From UBA4744 sp963723165 (GTDB lineage: Bacteria; Actinomycetota; Acidimicrobiia; Spongiisociales; UBA4744), in the NCBI GenBank assembly GCA_963723165.1, contig CAVRPP010000005.1:1-64000 (forward strand): DNA of 64,000 nucleotides, read 5' to 3'. Below are positions 44,301-52,231 of this stretch, piece after piece. Position numbers and translations under genes: made by a program. Position 1 is the first letter of the stretch, and the number at the start of each line of letters is the position of its first letter. The notes under the pieces are model-generated. The model ran no database searches. It was given only the letters and a program-made list of their open reading frames with translations, and had not been told where the DNA came from.

Positions 44301-44733
44301 GCGGCGATGGAGCCAACAGGACGAGGTGGTCGGTGGCAGGACGATCGACGGGCTTGGACCCGTGCATGCGCTTGGATCGCCCCCTCCTGGGACCGCCGGA
44401 GTTGTCGACCGTCAGTTCCCCGTCATCAGTTTCGACCTTTTCGTAATCGCGACGGGTCGCTTGCTCCAGTGGATCACCGACGGCTGATGGCCGATCACCG
44501 ATCACTGCTTGGACCGCCTCACGGGCCAAGCCGATTTCCACCCCGTACACGGCCGGCAGTCCCGCTTCCCGGGCCGCCTGCCAGAACTTCACAAGCCCGT
44601 AGAAGCCGTGATGGTCGGTAACCGCTAAGGCCTGGTAACCCAACCGCACCGCCTGCTCGACCAGGGCTTCGGGATGTGAAGCTCCGTCGAGAAAGCTGAA
44701 GTTGGTGTGGCAGTGCAGTTCTGCGTATCCCAT
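41371..44733 (-). CDS. dnaE2: Error-prone DNA polymerase DnaE2
   Basis: The 1,120-residue protein is the DnaE2-type replicative-like polymerase of the damage-induced mutasome. It starts with a PHP domain (ELHCHTNFSFLDGASHPEAL), has polymerase signatures IRGSGADSAVCRCLGLT and PPDIDLDLEADRREEVIQY with the catalytic aspartates, QWDKDDCAAIGIVKFDLLGLG, and C-terminal HhH and OB (KGILALRRNGVRATVGGIVT) regions. DnaE2 with ImuA' and ImuB performs translesion synthesis and induced mutagenesis in many bacteria. ATG 44733 is the only plausible start; a LexA box lies 15 nt upstream. Here dnaE2 is separated from imuA'-imuB by about 10 kb, unlike the single cassette common elsewhere. Confidence 0.95.
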   Translation of the reverse strand: MGYAELHCHTNFSFLDGASHPEALVEQAVRLGYQALAVTDHHGFYGLVKFWQAAREAGLPAVYGVEIGLAREAVQAVIGDRPSAVGDPLEQATRRDYEKVETDDGELTVDNSGGPRRGRSKRMHGSKPVDRPATDHLVLLAPSPRGYAALSRLVARAQFRGEKDAPRYTWSDLAGAARKGELYALTGCWQGAVPRAAQRGDLDGALGSAARLRDLFGRRLHIELWNHRMPEDDLRNDVLWEVGRRLQLPVVATNNVHYADPEDADLSEVLAAIGGRRSLEEGDGHRPATNERYLKSPEEMHHRFVRYPGAVQRAGDLGRRLAFDLQLVAPQLPDFPMPGHYRDEMDYLRHLTFEGAREVYAGRSGGIDPQAVQRLEHELGVIERLGFPGYFLVVWDIVNFARSQDIYCQIRGSGADSAVCRCLGLTKVDPIRLHLPFERFLSDERGRPPDIDLDLEADRREEVIQYCYRRYGRERAAMVANVITYRARSVLRDVGKTFGLTQAQVDGLSKYVDTRDPSKLRLEAPLPAGMTADFIYDICHRLDGFPRHLGIHSGGVVIADRPLWQVVPLEWGRMEGRSVLQWDKDDCAAIGIVKFDLLGLGMLNALHLAVDLIREAHGIEVDLATIDQEPAIYEMLTTSDTVGMFQVESRAQMATLPKMKPKTFYDLAVEVALIRPGPIQGQSVHPYLRRRNGEEPVRFPHPSTEPVLAKTLGVPIFQEQLMELARICAGFDGGQSDRLRQAMTHKRSSEAMGKLQDEVYRGMARKGIAGAAADEIWEKLQGFASFGFPESHSVSFAYIVYMSAWLKYHWPTEFLAGLLNAYPMGFYSPNSLVQDAARHGVVTLPPDVNRSFHDCTIEPNDAGPDDVVTYYEKSWRRGRGAVDDPVRPAVAMRMGLRYVRNLGDTEITRIEAARQIGGAFATPEDLAQRTGLPVDALEALAGAGALESLGLSRRAGMWAAGALAEIDPQRLPLAPGLEAPALPGMSDREEHLADLWATGVSTAHPVQFIRTRLDDLGCLPIKGILALRRNGVRATVGGIVTHRQRPGTANGVIFFNLEDETGILNVVVLPDIWQANREVARRHPGLVLDGVVEYRDGVTNFVARRFSPWPVEGVTSRDFR

Positions 44734-44747
44734 CGGTGTCCATACTA

Positions 44748-44763
44748 TCGAACATATGTTCGA
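44748..44763. promoter_or_regulatory. LexA/SOS box upstream of dnaE2
   Basis: TCGAACATATGTTCGA is a perfect 16-bp palindrome matching the actinobacterial/Gram-positive LexA consensus (CGAACRNRYGTTCG core). It is 15 nt before the dnaE2 start codon, and the identical sequence lies 15 nt before imuA' (56472-56487). LexA binding here should repress dnaE2 until DNA damage. Its closeness to ATG suggests a very short or absent leader. Confidence 0.9.
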
Positions 44764-44895
44764 TTCAAGACAGTAACTTTTTCCTCCAGGCCCCTCGACG
44801 GGACAGGGCCCGGGCTGATAGCGTGAACAATGTGAAGGTGGGCATGGAGATACCCCACCGCTGGACGTGGTCGACCATCGGGGACGGAGGTACCG

Positions 44896-45813
44896 ATGGC
44901 CCGGGGGGCACAAGACCGGGGCACTTGCTCCTTAGTGCTGCGTCGCGCTCTTCTCGCCCCTGCCGTCCTCCTCCTACTGGTCTCCACCCCGGCCGTGGCC
45001 GGCGCCGGCGAAGGAAGCAGCGAGTGGCCATCACCCGGCGGGTCCGCACAATGGCCGGCGGAACCCATTGATGCAGCTCCCCCATCAGTCGCTCCACCGC
45101 CGGCAACCGAACCTGCGCCCGAACCAGAGGCGGCAGACCCGACCGCAGAAGAACCCCCTGTCGCGGCAGATCCCCCCGCAGCCTCACCAGCGACACTCGT
45201 GGCGGGCGTCACCTTTCCGGTCGTCGGGCCGTCGAACTACTCGGCCGGTTTCGGGGCACCACGATCGGGCGGCCGCAGCCATGAGGGCATCGACATTTTT
45301 GCCGACAAGATGACTCCGGTGGTGGCGGCTGCGGCCGGCACGGTCAGTTTCGTGAGAGACGAGGTCGGTGGGGACTGCTGCGTGGCAAGGATTCGCCATG
45401 ACGACGGTCGCAGCAGCCTCTACCTCCACCTCAACAATGACACACCCGGCACCGACGACGGCCGTGGCTACGGCCTCGCCGACGGCATCGAGGTTGGGGT
45501 GCGGGTTGAAGCCGGCACCGTCATCGGATTTGTGGGTGACAGCGGCAATGCTGAAGACACACCTTCCCACCTCCACTTCGAGCTCCACGACCCGGCCGGG
45601 ATAGCGTTGGATCCGTTCCCGTTCCTGCAGGTGGCCCAGGGAGCAGAACCTGCCTTATTCGCTTCCGTCCGGGCGGGGCAACCGGAGACACTGCCCAGAA
45701 CCGGTGTGCCGATCGTTCGCATGGTGGCAGCGTCGGTGGCCTTGCTGGCCGGTGGCGCTCTGCTGGCCGGTCGCAGACGCCGGGCAACTGATGGCCGACC
45801 GCTGCCGACCTAG
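44896..45813 (+). CDS. M23 metallopeptidase with LPxTG-like anchor
   Basis: The 305-residue product has a signal peptide (RRALLAPAVLLLLVSTPAVAGA), a Pro/Ala/Glu-rich spacer (residues about 55-105) and an M23 (LytM) peptidase domain: GGRSHEGIDIFAD with zinc-ligand His and Asp, and SHLHFELHD with HxH. It should cleave peptidoglycan cross-links or act as an inactive LytM regulator; the metal ligands are present. The C-terminus is a sortase-type sorting signal: LPRTG, a hydrophobic helix (MVAASVALLAGGALLA) and a basic tail GRRRR. The first G in GTG/ATG start region at 44896 lacks a clear ribosome binding site. It diverges from dnaE2. Confidence 0.85.
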   Translation: MARGAQDRGTCSLVLRRALLAPAVLLLLVSTPAVAGAGEGSSEWPSPGGSAQWPAEPIDAAPPSVAPPPATEPAPEPEAADPTAEEPPVAADPPAASPATLVAGVTFPVVGPSNYSAGFGAPRSGGRSHEGIDIFADKMTPVVAAAAGTVSFVRDEVGGDCCVARIRHDDGRSSLYLHLNNDTPGTDDGRGYGLADGIEVGVRVEAGTVIGFVGDSGNAEDTPSHLHFELHDPAGIALDPFPFLQVAQGAEPALFASVRAGQPETLPRTGVPIVRMVAASVALLAGGALLAGRRRRATDGRPLPT

Positions 45814-46370
45814 TGCAGGACCTTGCGAAACAGCGGACGGGTTTCGCTGCGGCGGGCGATCTCGGTGAATCCCGCGGCCTCAAACATCGATGCCAACCCC
45901 ATCCATGCGTAGATGTCGGGCATGCGATCCCGGCGCGGCTCAACCGGATACCCCTCAACTGCGGCAGCGCCCTTCTCCCGGGCATACTCGACCGCCGCCC
46001 TGAGGAGCTCGGTACCAACACCGGTCGACCGGTGGCTACGCTCGATTACAAAGCAGACGATTGACCAGACAGGGACGTCATCAACGGCCTTGGTCACCCG
46101 GGAGCGCTGGATTCGCCCGAATTCGTGACGGGGTCCAACCGAAACCCATCCCACCGGCAAGCCGTCTTCGTAGGCAAGCAAACCGGGTACCCGATCATCG
46201 ACGATGGCACGAAGCATCTCCCGCTTCTCATCACCGGTGGTTTCCTCGAAATGGCGATTACTGATCCGGTTCCACATGCACCAGCACCCGCCGTAGGCGC
46301 CACGCGGACCGAAGAGTTCCTCCAGGTCCGGCCACCGCGCTGGTGTCAGGGGAAGGATCTGGCGGGTCAC
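45810..46370 (-). CDS. GNAT family N-acetyltransferase
   Basis: The 186-residue protein has an acetyl-CoA-binding core: LPVGWVSVGPRHEFGRI, VWSIVCFVIERSHRSTGVGTEL with the RxxGxG/A-like loop (RSTGVG), followed by AAVEYAREKGAAAVEGYPV and a C-terminal FEAAGFTEIAR. The N-terminus carries GGCWCMWNRISNRHFE, characteristic of a subgroup of bacterial GNATs of unknown substrate. It starts at GTG 46370. The 3' end overlaps the convergent M23 gene by 4 bp. Confidence 0.85.
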   Translation of the reverse strand: MTRQILPLTPARWPDLEELFGPRGAYGGCWCMWNRISNRHFEETTGDEKREMLRAIVDDRVPGLLAYEDGLPVGWVSVGPRHEFGRIQRSRVTKAVDDVPVWSIVCFVIERSHRSTGVGTELLRAAVEYAREKGAAAVEGYPVEPRRDRMPDIYAWMGLASMFEAAGFTEIARRSETRPLFRKVLH

Positions 46371-46442
46371 GGAACCATGTTACGCAGCTCCCGCCCGACG
46401 CAGCAGTGCGATAGTCTCGTCATAGCTACCGAACGGGGATGC

Positions 46443-47012
46443 ATGGCCCGCCGTCAGGGCCTGTTGATCGTCGTGGTCTCCGTCATGACGATTGGCTGTG
46501 CAGCAGAGACGGTTCCAACCACCGGATCACCCGCAGGCACCACAGGCCCCGGAGTAACAATGCGTATCACTAGCCCGGCCTTCGAAACCGACACCCCGAT
46601 ACCGGATCGATACACGTGTACCGACGAAGACATCAGCCCTCCCCTCGAGATCGCCGAGACACCCGGCGGGACCAGGAGCCTGGTGCTTATCGTCGACGAT
46701 CCCGACGCCCCCGATCCCGCCGCGCCCAAAGTCGTCTGGGAACATTGGATTGTGTGGAACATCGACCCTGCCACGTCGGCAATTCCGGCAGGCCGGGTCC
46801 CGAACGGAGCCGTTCAGGGCACCAATAGCTGGGGTCGCATTGGGTTCGGTGGCCCGTGCCCGCCGGTCGGTACTCACCGGTACTTCTTCAAGCTCTACGC
46901 CCTCGACACGACCCTCGCCCTGGGTACCACCTCGATCAAGGCAGACATCGAAGCTGCCATGCAGGGCCACATCCTCGCACAGGCTGATTTGATAGGACTC
47001 TACGGGGGTTGA
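46443..47012 (+). CDS. YbhB/YbcL (PEBP-like) lipoprotein
   Basis: The 189-residue product has a lipoprotein signal (RQGLLIVVVSVMTIGC) and a phosphatidylethanolamine-binding-like domain: ITSPAFETDTPIPDRYTCTD, SPPLEIAETPGGTRSLVLIV with DDPDAPD, VWEHWIVWNIDP, NSWGRIGFGGPCPPVGTHRY and FKLYALD. These are the ligand-pocket segments of YbhB/YbcL, relatives of Raf-kinase inhibitor protein. Bacterial function is not settled. It lies just upstream of the ECF-type promoter for the next gene. Confidence 0.88.
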   Translation: MARRQGLLIVVVSVMTIGCAAETVPTTGSPAGTTGPGVTMRITSPAFETDTPIPDRYTCTDEDISPPLEIAETPGGTRSLVLIVDDPDAPDPAAPKVVWEHWIVWNIDPATSAIPAGRVPNGAVQGTNSWGRIGFGGPCPPVGTHRYFFKLYALDTTLALGTTSIKADIEAAMQGHILAQADLIGLYGG

Positions 47013-47042
47013 CACCTCCACCCGAAGCGATACGAGATTTGA

Positions 47043-47071
47043 GTAAACCTTCTTGCCTCCCGACACGAGTA
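47043..47071 (+). promoter_or_regulatory. Probable ECF sigma promoter of the secreted Ig-like gene
   Basis: GTAAACCTT, nine bases, then CGACACGAGTA lies 53 bp before ATG 47124. It matches the element before the ECF sigma gene (31760-31788) in both boxes and in their spacing, and similarity extends a few bases further (TA.CTA.). Two such elements before two paralogous-gene operons are strong evidence for a shared regulator. Confidence 0.65.
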
Positions 47072-47123
47072 GCTACTGAGAGTGATAGCACGCCACTCTA
47101 CGTGGCCACAACAGGAGGACAAG

Positions 47124-48233
47124 ATGAAACACCGCCCGATCGTCATACTGGCCGTCAGCTTCGCTGTGATGCTGGCCGCCGGAGTTGCCCTGGCTCAAGT
47201 GGGGGCATTCGCACCCAGCTTCTCCGAACTCAGCGACGAGGCGGACACCGTTGCCTCAGGTTCCGTGTTCCTGCCAAGACACGTCGAGACCCAAACCGCC
47301 GACCTCCCTGCCGACAAAAAGGAAGAGGTAGCGGAGGAACCGCCGGCCAAAGACGAGCCGGTCGAGGTGAAGAGTGACAAACCGGAGGAACCGGCCGAGC
47401 AGCCAAAGAAGGAACCTGTCGAAGAACCCGAAGCTGCCGACACCACTCCTCCGAAACTCACCATCACCAGCCCCGCCGACGGTGCTCACTTCGGCGAGAA
47501 GAAGCTGAAGTACACGGGAATGACGGAACCCGGTGCCAGAGTCTTCGCCGGCGAGTGGGAGGCCGACGTCTTCGAGAGCGGTGAGTGGCACATCGTTCTC
47601 ATCCTCAGTGCCGGCAAAAACGTCACGACCTTCACTGCCAAGGACGCCGCCGGAAACCGGGCCACGGCAACGGTTACGGCCTACCTGGACGTTGCCGAGA
47701 AGCCGGACGTGAAGTTCACGGCACACCAGAAATACGTCACCAATTCCGAACCGTGGGAAAAGTTCATCGGTACAGCACCACTGGGGACCGTTATCGAGTT
47801 GGGATCCAAGTACGGCAATGCCCGGCTGGTGACCGAGAGTCACGAATGGCACCTGAAGCTGCACTTCGACGGCCTCGAGGGAGCCACCACCTTCCCGATC
47901 GTGCTGCACACTTCCACCGGTGAGGTCATGGATTTCACGTTCACCTACGAGCCGAAGGCGATCGAGTTCACGGCCCGCCAAAAATACGGCGAGTGCAGCG
48001 AGCCCGAACCGTATGACGTCTTCTTGGGCACGGCCCGGCCGGGATCCGAGATCACCGCGACCACGGAAGGACACGGATCCGCCAGTACTGTGGCGGGCGA
48101 CCTGGGGAACTGGGACCTGAAGGTGTTCTTCACCAACACCACCCCCGGGGAGCAGTTCCTCGTGACCGTGAGCGATTCGGACGGGCACGCCAAGACGTTC
48201 GAGTTCGTCAGCTACGCGGGCGGCGACAAATAG
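47124..48233 (+). CDS. Secreted Ig-like protein with two FTAxQK modules
   Basis: The 369-residue product has a signal peptide (IVILAVSFAVMLAAGVALAQ), a Lys/Glu/Pro-rich linker (about residues 55-105), an Ig-like domain (ITSPADGAHFGEKKLKYTG, GEWEADVFESGEWHIVLIL, AKDAAGNRATATVT) and two tandem modules beginning VKFTAHQKYVTNSEP and IEFTARQKYGECSEP. The Ig domain and last module align well with the sigma-coupled membrane protein at 30294-31193, including GTA(R/K)(P/A)G.(E/K), and (N/G)W(D/Y)(L/V)KVFF. No catalytic motif is visible; the modules look like beta-sandwich binding domains. AGGAGG lies 6 nt before ATG 47124. A promoter shared with the sigma operon suggests membership in its regulon. Confidence 0.8.
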   Translation: MKHRPIVILAVSFAVMLAAGVALAQVGAFAPSFSELSDEADTVASGSVFLPRHVETQTADLPADKKEEVAEEPPAKDEPVEVKSDKPEEPAEQPKKEPVEEPEAADTTPPKLTITSPADGAHFGEKKLKYTGMTEPGARVFAGEWEADVFESGEWHIVLILSAGKNVTTFTAKDAAGNRATATVTAYLDVAEKPDVKFTAHQKYVTNSEPWEKFIGTAPLGTVIELGSKYGNARLVTESHEWHLKLHFDGLEGATTFPIVLHTSTGEVMDFTFTYEPKAIEFTARQKYGECSEPEPYDVFLGTARPGSEITATTEGHGSASTVAGDLGNWDLKVFFTNTTPGEQFLVTVSDSDGHAKTFEFVSYAGGDK

Positions 48234-48248
48234 ACGAACCCTCCAACA

Positions 48249-48288
48249 GCGAGCACGGACCGCGGCGATAGTGCCGCGGTCCGCTCGC
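48249..48288. terminator. Strong hairpin terminator
   Basis: CGGACCGCGGC pairs with GCCGCGGTCCG (11 bp, 6-nt loop) and the outer GCGAG with CTCGC across a 2-nt bulge. It lies between the convergent secreted Ig-like gene and methyltransferase gene, 16 bp after the former's stop. Confidence 0.7.
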
Positions 48289-48296
48289 GCCGGCGA

Positions 48297-49079
48297 TCAA
48301 TCCCCTCGAGGAGGCGGTCTGGTCGCCAGAAGGGCGAAACATCGATGGGGAACGGCAAGCGGATCGTCCGGATACTCTGCCACCAGCATCCTCCCCAGCG
48401 CTGTATCGAACTCAGCTACTCGGTCGTAATCAAGCGAGCCGCCCACTCCGGCGCTTGCCCGGATCCGCCCCCGCCACCCGGCATGGGTGTAGATGACGGG
48501 AACGTCGAACGTGAAACTCTCGATTCTGTCGAACTCACCCACGTCACGAAACCATTCTGAATGGACTCCAATGCCACCTCCGAAATCCCACGACGGGTTG
48601 AACGAGCGAATCAGATCCTCGGTGGCGGCGACCACGTTGCCGGGAAGGGGAATCCAATCGAAGTGAGCTATGACCAAGCGGCCGCCCGGCTTGAGGAGTC
48701 GCCGAACCTCCCGGACGGCGGCCGGTCGATCGAACCAGTGCCAGCATTGTCCGGCGCTGACCACATCGAAGGCCCCCGCAGGCAAACCGGAATCTTCAGC
48801 CGGAGCAAGGTGGTAATCGATGGTGCACCCTTCTTCAGCAGACAATCGACGAGCTGCGGCCAGCATCTCCTCGGAGATGTCGAGGGCAGTGACGGTGGCC
48901 CCCCGCCCGGCGAAACCACGGGCCAGGCTGCCCGTCCCGGTACCCAGATCAAGGATCGCCTGACCCGGCCGTCCGATCCCGAAGCCGCTGAGTCGGTCGA
49001 ACAAGCCCGTCGGGAAACCCGCCCGGTATCGGAGGTAGTCGTCGGCAGCGTGGCCAAAATCCACTTCCATCAGACTCAC
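48297..49079 (-). CDS. Class I SAM-dependent methyltransferase
   Basis: The 260-residue protein has methyltransferase motif I ILDLGTGTGSLARGFA (about residues 42-57), the acidic ALDIS loop, SAGQCWHWFDR (motif IV region) and LKPGGRLVIAHFD (motif V). It resembles UbiE/COQ5-like small-molecule methyltransferases; the substrate is unknown. Its GTG start overlaps the stop of the LLM oxidoreductase by 4 nt (GTGA), so the two are co-translated and may act in one pathway. Confidence 0.87.
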   Translation of the reverse strand: MSLMEVDFGHAADDYLRYRAGFPTGLFDRLSGFGIGRPGQAILDLGTGTGSLARGFAGRGATVTALDISEEMLAAARRLSAEEGCTIDYHLAPAEDSGLPAGAFDVVSAGQCWHWFDRPAAVREVRRLLKPGGRLVIAHFDWIPLPGNVVAATEDLIRSFNPSWDFGGGIGVHSEWFRDVGEFDRIESFTFDVPVIYTHAGWRGRIRASAGVGGSLDYDRVAEFDTALGRMLVAEYPDDPLAVPHRCFALLATRPPPRGD

Positions 49080-50110
49080 AAAACCAGTTCGGCGAGGGTC
49101 CGGACGGTGGCAATGTCCATCGTGGAAATCAGCAGCGTCGTCACCCCGGACTCCTGCCAGGCTGCGAGGCGGTCCCGGATCGCAGCGCGGGACCCGATCA
49201 GGTTGGTTTCATCGACCAGTTGGTCGGGGACCCGTTGAATGGCCTCTTCCTTGTTCCCGGACAAGTAGAGATCCTGGATTTCCGTCGCCGCCTGTTCGTA
49301 GCCGTATCGACAAGCGAGATCGAAGTAGAAATTCTTGCCCCGGGCACCCATGCCGCCGATGTAGAGCGCCATGAACGGCTTGACCATGTTCCGACCGACT
49401 TCGAGATCGTCGGTGACAACCGCCGAAACCGACGGGGCAATATCGAAGCGGTCCTGCCTGGCGGGATCCGCCGAACGCGCGAATCCGGCGGCCAGATGTT
49501 CACCAAAAACGCTTGCCGACTTCTCCGGCGAGTAGAACACCGGCAACCAACCGTCGGCTAGTTCAGCGGTGAGTTGCACGTTCTTCGGCCCGATCGAAGC
49601 CAGATAGATCGGCAGGTCCGGCCGTCGGGGGTGAATGATCAGTTTGAGTGGCTTGCCGAGGCCCGTAGCGCCGGCAGCGTCGTACGGGATCTGATAGTGC
49701 TCGCCGTCGTGGACGAGGGGTTCCTGGCGGCGCAGAGCGGCCCGGACGATCGAGATGTACTCGCGCGTCTTTCCCAGCGGCTTCCCGTACGGAACGCCGT
49801 GCCAGCCCTCAACGACCTGCGGTCCCGACAAACCCAAACCCAGCAGGAACCGTCCGCCCGACAGTTCATCGAGGGTGGCGGCCGTCATAGCCGTCATGGC
49901 CGGCGTGCGGGCGGGCATCTGCATGATCCCGGAGCCCAGCCCGATTCTCTCCGTTCGGGCCCCGAACCAAGCCAGCACGGAGACGACATCTGCGCCGTAT
50001 GCCTCGGCAGCCCACACCGAGTGATAGCCCAGGCGATCGGCCTCTTCCACCAGATCGGTGTTTCCGCGCAGTCCGGCACCCCAGTACCCGACATTCAAAC
50101 CCAACCGCAT
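49076..50110 (-). CDS. LLM-class F420-dependent oxidoreductase
   Basis: The 344-residue protein is a luciferase-like TIM barrel of the F420-dependent group: GLNVGYWGAGLRGNTDLVEE, SVWAAEAYGADVVSVLAW, GSGIMQMPARTPAMTAMTAATL, SGGRFLLGLGLSGPQVVEGWHG and a C-terminal GSRAAIRDRLAAWQESGVT. These match the F420-LLM family common in actinomycetes; the electron acceptor is unknown. It is the first gene of a two-gene operon with the methyltransferase. Confidence 0.9.
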   Translation of the reverse strand: MRLGLNVGYWGAGLRGNTDLVEEADRLGYHSVWAAEAYGADVVSVLAWFGARTERIGLGSGIMQMPARTPAMTAMTAATLDELSGGRFLLGLGLSGPQVVEGWHGVPYGKPLGKTREYISIVRAALRRQEPLVHDGEHYQIPYDAAGATGLGKPLKLIIHPRRPDLPIYLASIGPKNVQLTAELADGWLPVFYSPEKSASVFGEHLAAGFARSADPARQDRFDIAPSVSAVVTDDLEVGRNMVKPFMALYIGGMGARGKNFYFDLACRYGYEQAATEIQDLYLSGNKEEAIQRVPDQLVDETNLIGSRAAIRDRLAAWQESGVTTLLISTMDIATVRTLAELVL

Positions 50111-50165
50111 CGGTACCTCCTCACCTGAACTTATCAGGCCCGGATCGCACTAGCGTGACAGGCAC

Positions 50166-50903
50166 ATGAATCGACTCTTGCACACAGCAGTTTGGTTGGG
50201 AAGCGGCGCTTTCTTCGGCTTGGCCGGCGAGGTGCTCTACACGGGATTCCGGGATCTGCCCAGCCTGGTAGGAAAGAACGCATCAGGAACCTTCGGTAAT
50301 CCCGATCTGCCCCCGCTCCGGATTGCCGTCCTGGGTGATTCGAGCTGCACAGGGCCGGGGCTCGAAGATGCGGACCAGATCTGGGTGCGGCGAATCGGAG
50401 CGCATTTCGGCCCAAGATTCCACACCACCATCGACAGTGTGGCGGTAGGAGGCTCGCGGGCCGGCGACGTGCTCCGCGATCAGGTGCCGATGATCCTGGC
50501 GACCAACCCGGATGTCGCCCTGGTGTCGGTCGGCGCCAACGACGTGCTGTACGGCGTTCCGATCAAGACGCTGGAGAGCAACCTCGAGTCCATCGTCGCC
50601 AAACTGCTGACCTGCACCCCGTCCGTTCTTTTGAGCGGCGTCGGAGACCTCGGCACCATTCCCCGGCTGCCCATTGCGCTGTCCAGGATCATGCGGTGGC
50701 GCAGCGGTCGGGCCGATGCGGTTCACAGCCGGGTGGCCGCTCGCCACCCCGGCGCGATCCGAGTCCCGATACGCGAACGGTGCGGTGCCGCCTTCGAGGA
50801 TCCGGGCATCTATTCGGCCGACTTGCTCCATGTCAACGGGGAAGGCCACCGGTTGTGGGCCGAAGCGACCATCCCCTCGATCGCAGCTGTTATCCGGAGC
50901 TGA
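50166..50903 (+). CDS. SGNH/GDSL-type hydrolase
   Basis: The 245-residue protein has an N-terminal hydrophobic segment (AVWLGSGAFFGLAGEVLY) that may anchor it, then SGNH-hydrolase blocks: VLGDSSCTGPG (block I, catalytic Ser), GGSRAGDVL (block II Gly), VGANDVLYG (block III Asn) and DLLHVNGEGH (block V Asp/His). It should be an esterase or lipase of the GDSL type. Two pieces later, the MFS gene starts 117 bp after its stop on the same strand. Confidence 0.87.
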   Translation: MNRLLHTAVWLGSGAFFGLAGEVLYTGFRDLPSLVGKNASGTFGNPDLPPLRIAVLGDSSCTGPGLEDADQIWVRRIGAHFGPRFHTTIDSVAVGGSRAGDVLRDQVPMILATNPDVALVSVGANDVLYGVPIKTLESNLESIVAKLLTCTPSVLLSGVGDLGTIPRLPIALSRIMRWRSGRADAVHSRVAARHPGAIRVPIRERCGAAFEDPGIYSADLLHVNGEGHRLWAEATIPSIAAVIRS

Positions 50904-51019
50904 GTCGCCGACCGCTCTCCGATCCGGCCGGTCGGCTCGAATGGCTGAGCGACGCCGGAGTTACAACAGACATCGCTTTGCCGGAGAGATCTCGCCCCAC
51001 GACCCGTACACTGCCCGGA

Positions 51020-52228
51020 ATGTCGGCCCGACGTAGCACCACCACCGCCCTCTTCGGAGGCGTTGCGGTGGCCAACACCGGGTTCATCGCTGCCGTCACC
51101 GTTACAGGCCTCGTGGCCGAGCAGATCACCGGTTCGGCCCGGTTGAGCGGCCTGCCCGGCGCCATCGGCACGTTTGGCACTGCCCTGGGAGCAACTGCGG
51201 TTTCGATCCTGATCGTGCGGACGGGGAGCCGGGCCGGCCTCAGTATTGGATACGTCACGGCAGCAACCGGCGCCGCCATCGCCATGACGGCCGCGGTGAC
51301 AGCCTCGTTCCCGATGCTGCTGGCCGGTTTGCTGGTGCTGGGCATCGGACACAGCGCCACCCAGCTGAGCCGCTACGCGGCCGCCGATCTCTACGAAACG
51401 GATCACCGGGCCCGGGCCGTCGGCCTCATCGTCTGGGCGGGTACCATCGGTTCAGTGGTCGGACCCAGTCTGCTCGAACCTTCCGGCCGTCTCGCCATCG
51501 CCGCCGGTCTCCCCGAGCTTTCCGGGGCCTACGGGGTCTCCGGAGCATTCTTTGCAGCCGCCGCCATTCTGTATGTCGTCTTCCTCCGAGAGGGCGGTTC
51601 TGGCTCCGGAACGCCAACGCTGATGACTCCGGGAGATCCGGGACGGCGACGAGACCTGTTTCGCCTTCCCCAGGTACAGGTGGCGCTGAGCGCCATGATC
51701 ATCGGCCAGTTGGTCATGGTGCTGATCATGGCCATGACTCCCCTCCATATCCGCCACCTCGGTCTGGGACTGGGCACCGTGGGTTTCGTAATCAGCGCCC
51801 ACACCCTGGGGATGTTCGCCCTCTCTCCGGTGACCGGTTGGTTGACAGATCGGTTCGGACACGTGCAGATCATTGTGGCCGGAGTCCTCCTCTTGACCGG
51901 ATCCGCGGCACTGGCGGCGACCGCTCCCACCGATGGCCGCACCCAACTGGCGGTTGCTCTCTTCATCCTCGGACTCGGCTGGAATTTTGGATTTGTCGCA
52001 GGAAGCTCCTTGCTCACCCTCGGGGTTCCCGAGGAAGCCCGCACGGCGTTGCAGGGGAGGGTGGATTCCCTGGTGTGGATGGCGGCTGCCCTTGCCAGCC
52101 TGGCGAGTGGTTTCGTACTCGAGGGCGCCGGCTACGTCACACTCAGCGTCGTCGGCGGGCTCATAGCCTTGCTCCCGCTGGTGGTCGTCGCCCGGCGTCC
52201 GCTGCGGCCTTTAGCCGATGCTGCCTGA
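51020..52228 (+). CDS. MFS transporter
   Basis: The 402-residue protein has twelve hydrophobic segments in two halves. The conserved loop between helices 2 and 3 appears as RTGSRAGLSIGYV, and the second-half equivalent as GWLTDRFGHVQI. The central loop is short (REGGSGSGTPTLMTPGDPGRRRDL). Substrate cannot be predicted; drug or metabolite export is typical. Start ATG 51020 (MSARRSTTTALFGG) begins just before the first helix; the open frame to 50696 overlaps the GDSL gene. Confidence 0.87.
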   Translation: MSARRSTTTALFGGVAVANTGFIAAVTVTGLVAEQITGSARLSGLPGAIGTFGTALGATAVSILIVRTGSRAGLSIGYVTAATGAAIAMTAAVTASFPMLLAGLLVLGIGHSATQLSRYAAADLYETDHRARAVGLIVWAGTIGSVVGPSLLEPSGRLAIAAGLPELSGAYGVSGAFFAAAAILYVVFLREGGSGSGTPTLMTPGDPGRRRDLFRLPQVQVALSAMIIGQLVMVLIMAMTPLHIRHLGLGLGTVGFVISAHTLGMFALSPVTGWLTDRFGHVQIIVAGVLLLTGSAALAATAPTDGRTQLAVALFILGLGWNFGFVAGSSLLTLGVPEEARTALQGRVDSLVWMAAALASLASGFVLEGAGYVTLSVVGGLIALLPLVVVARRPLRPLADAA

Positions 52229-52231
52229 GGC

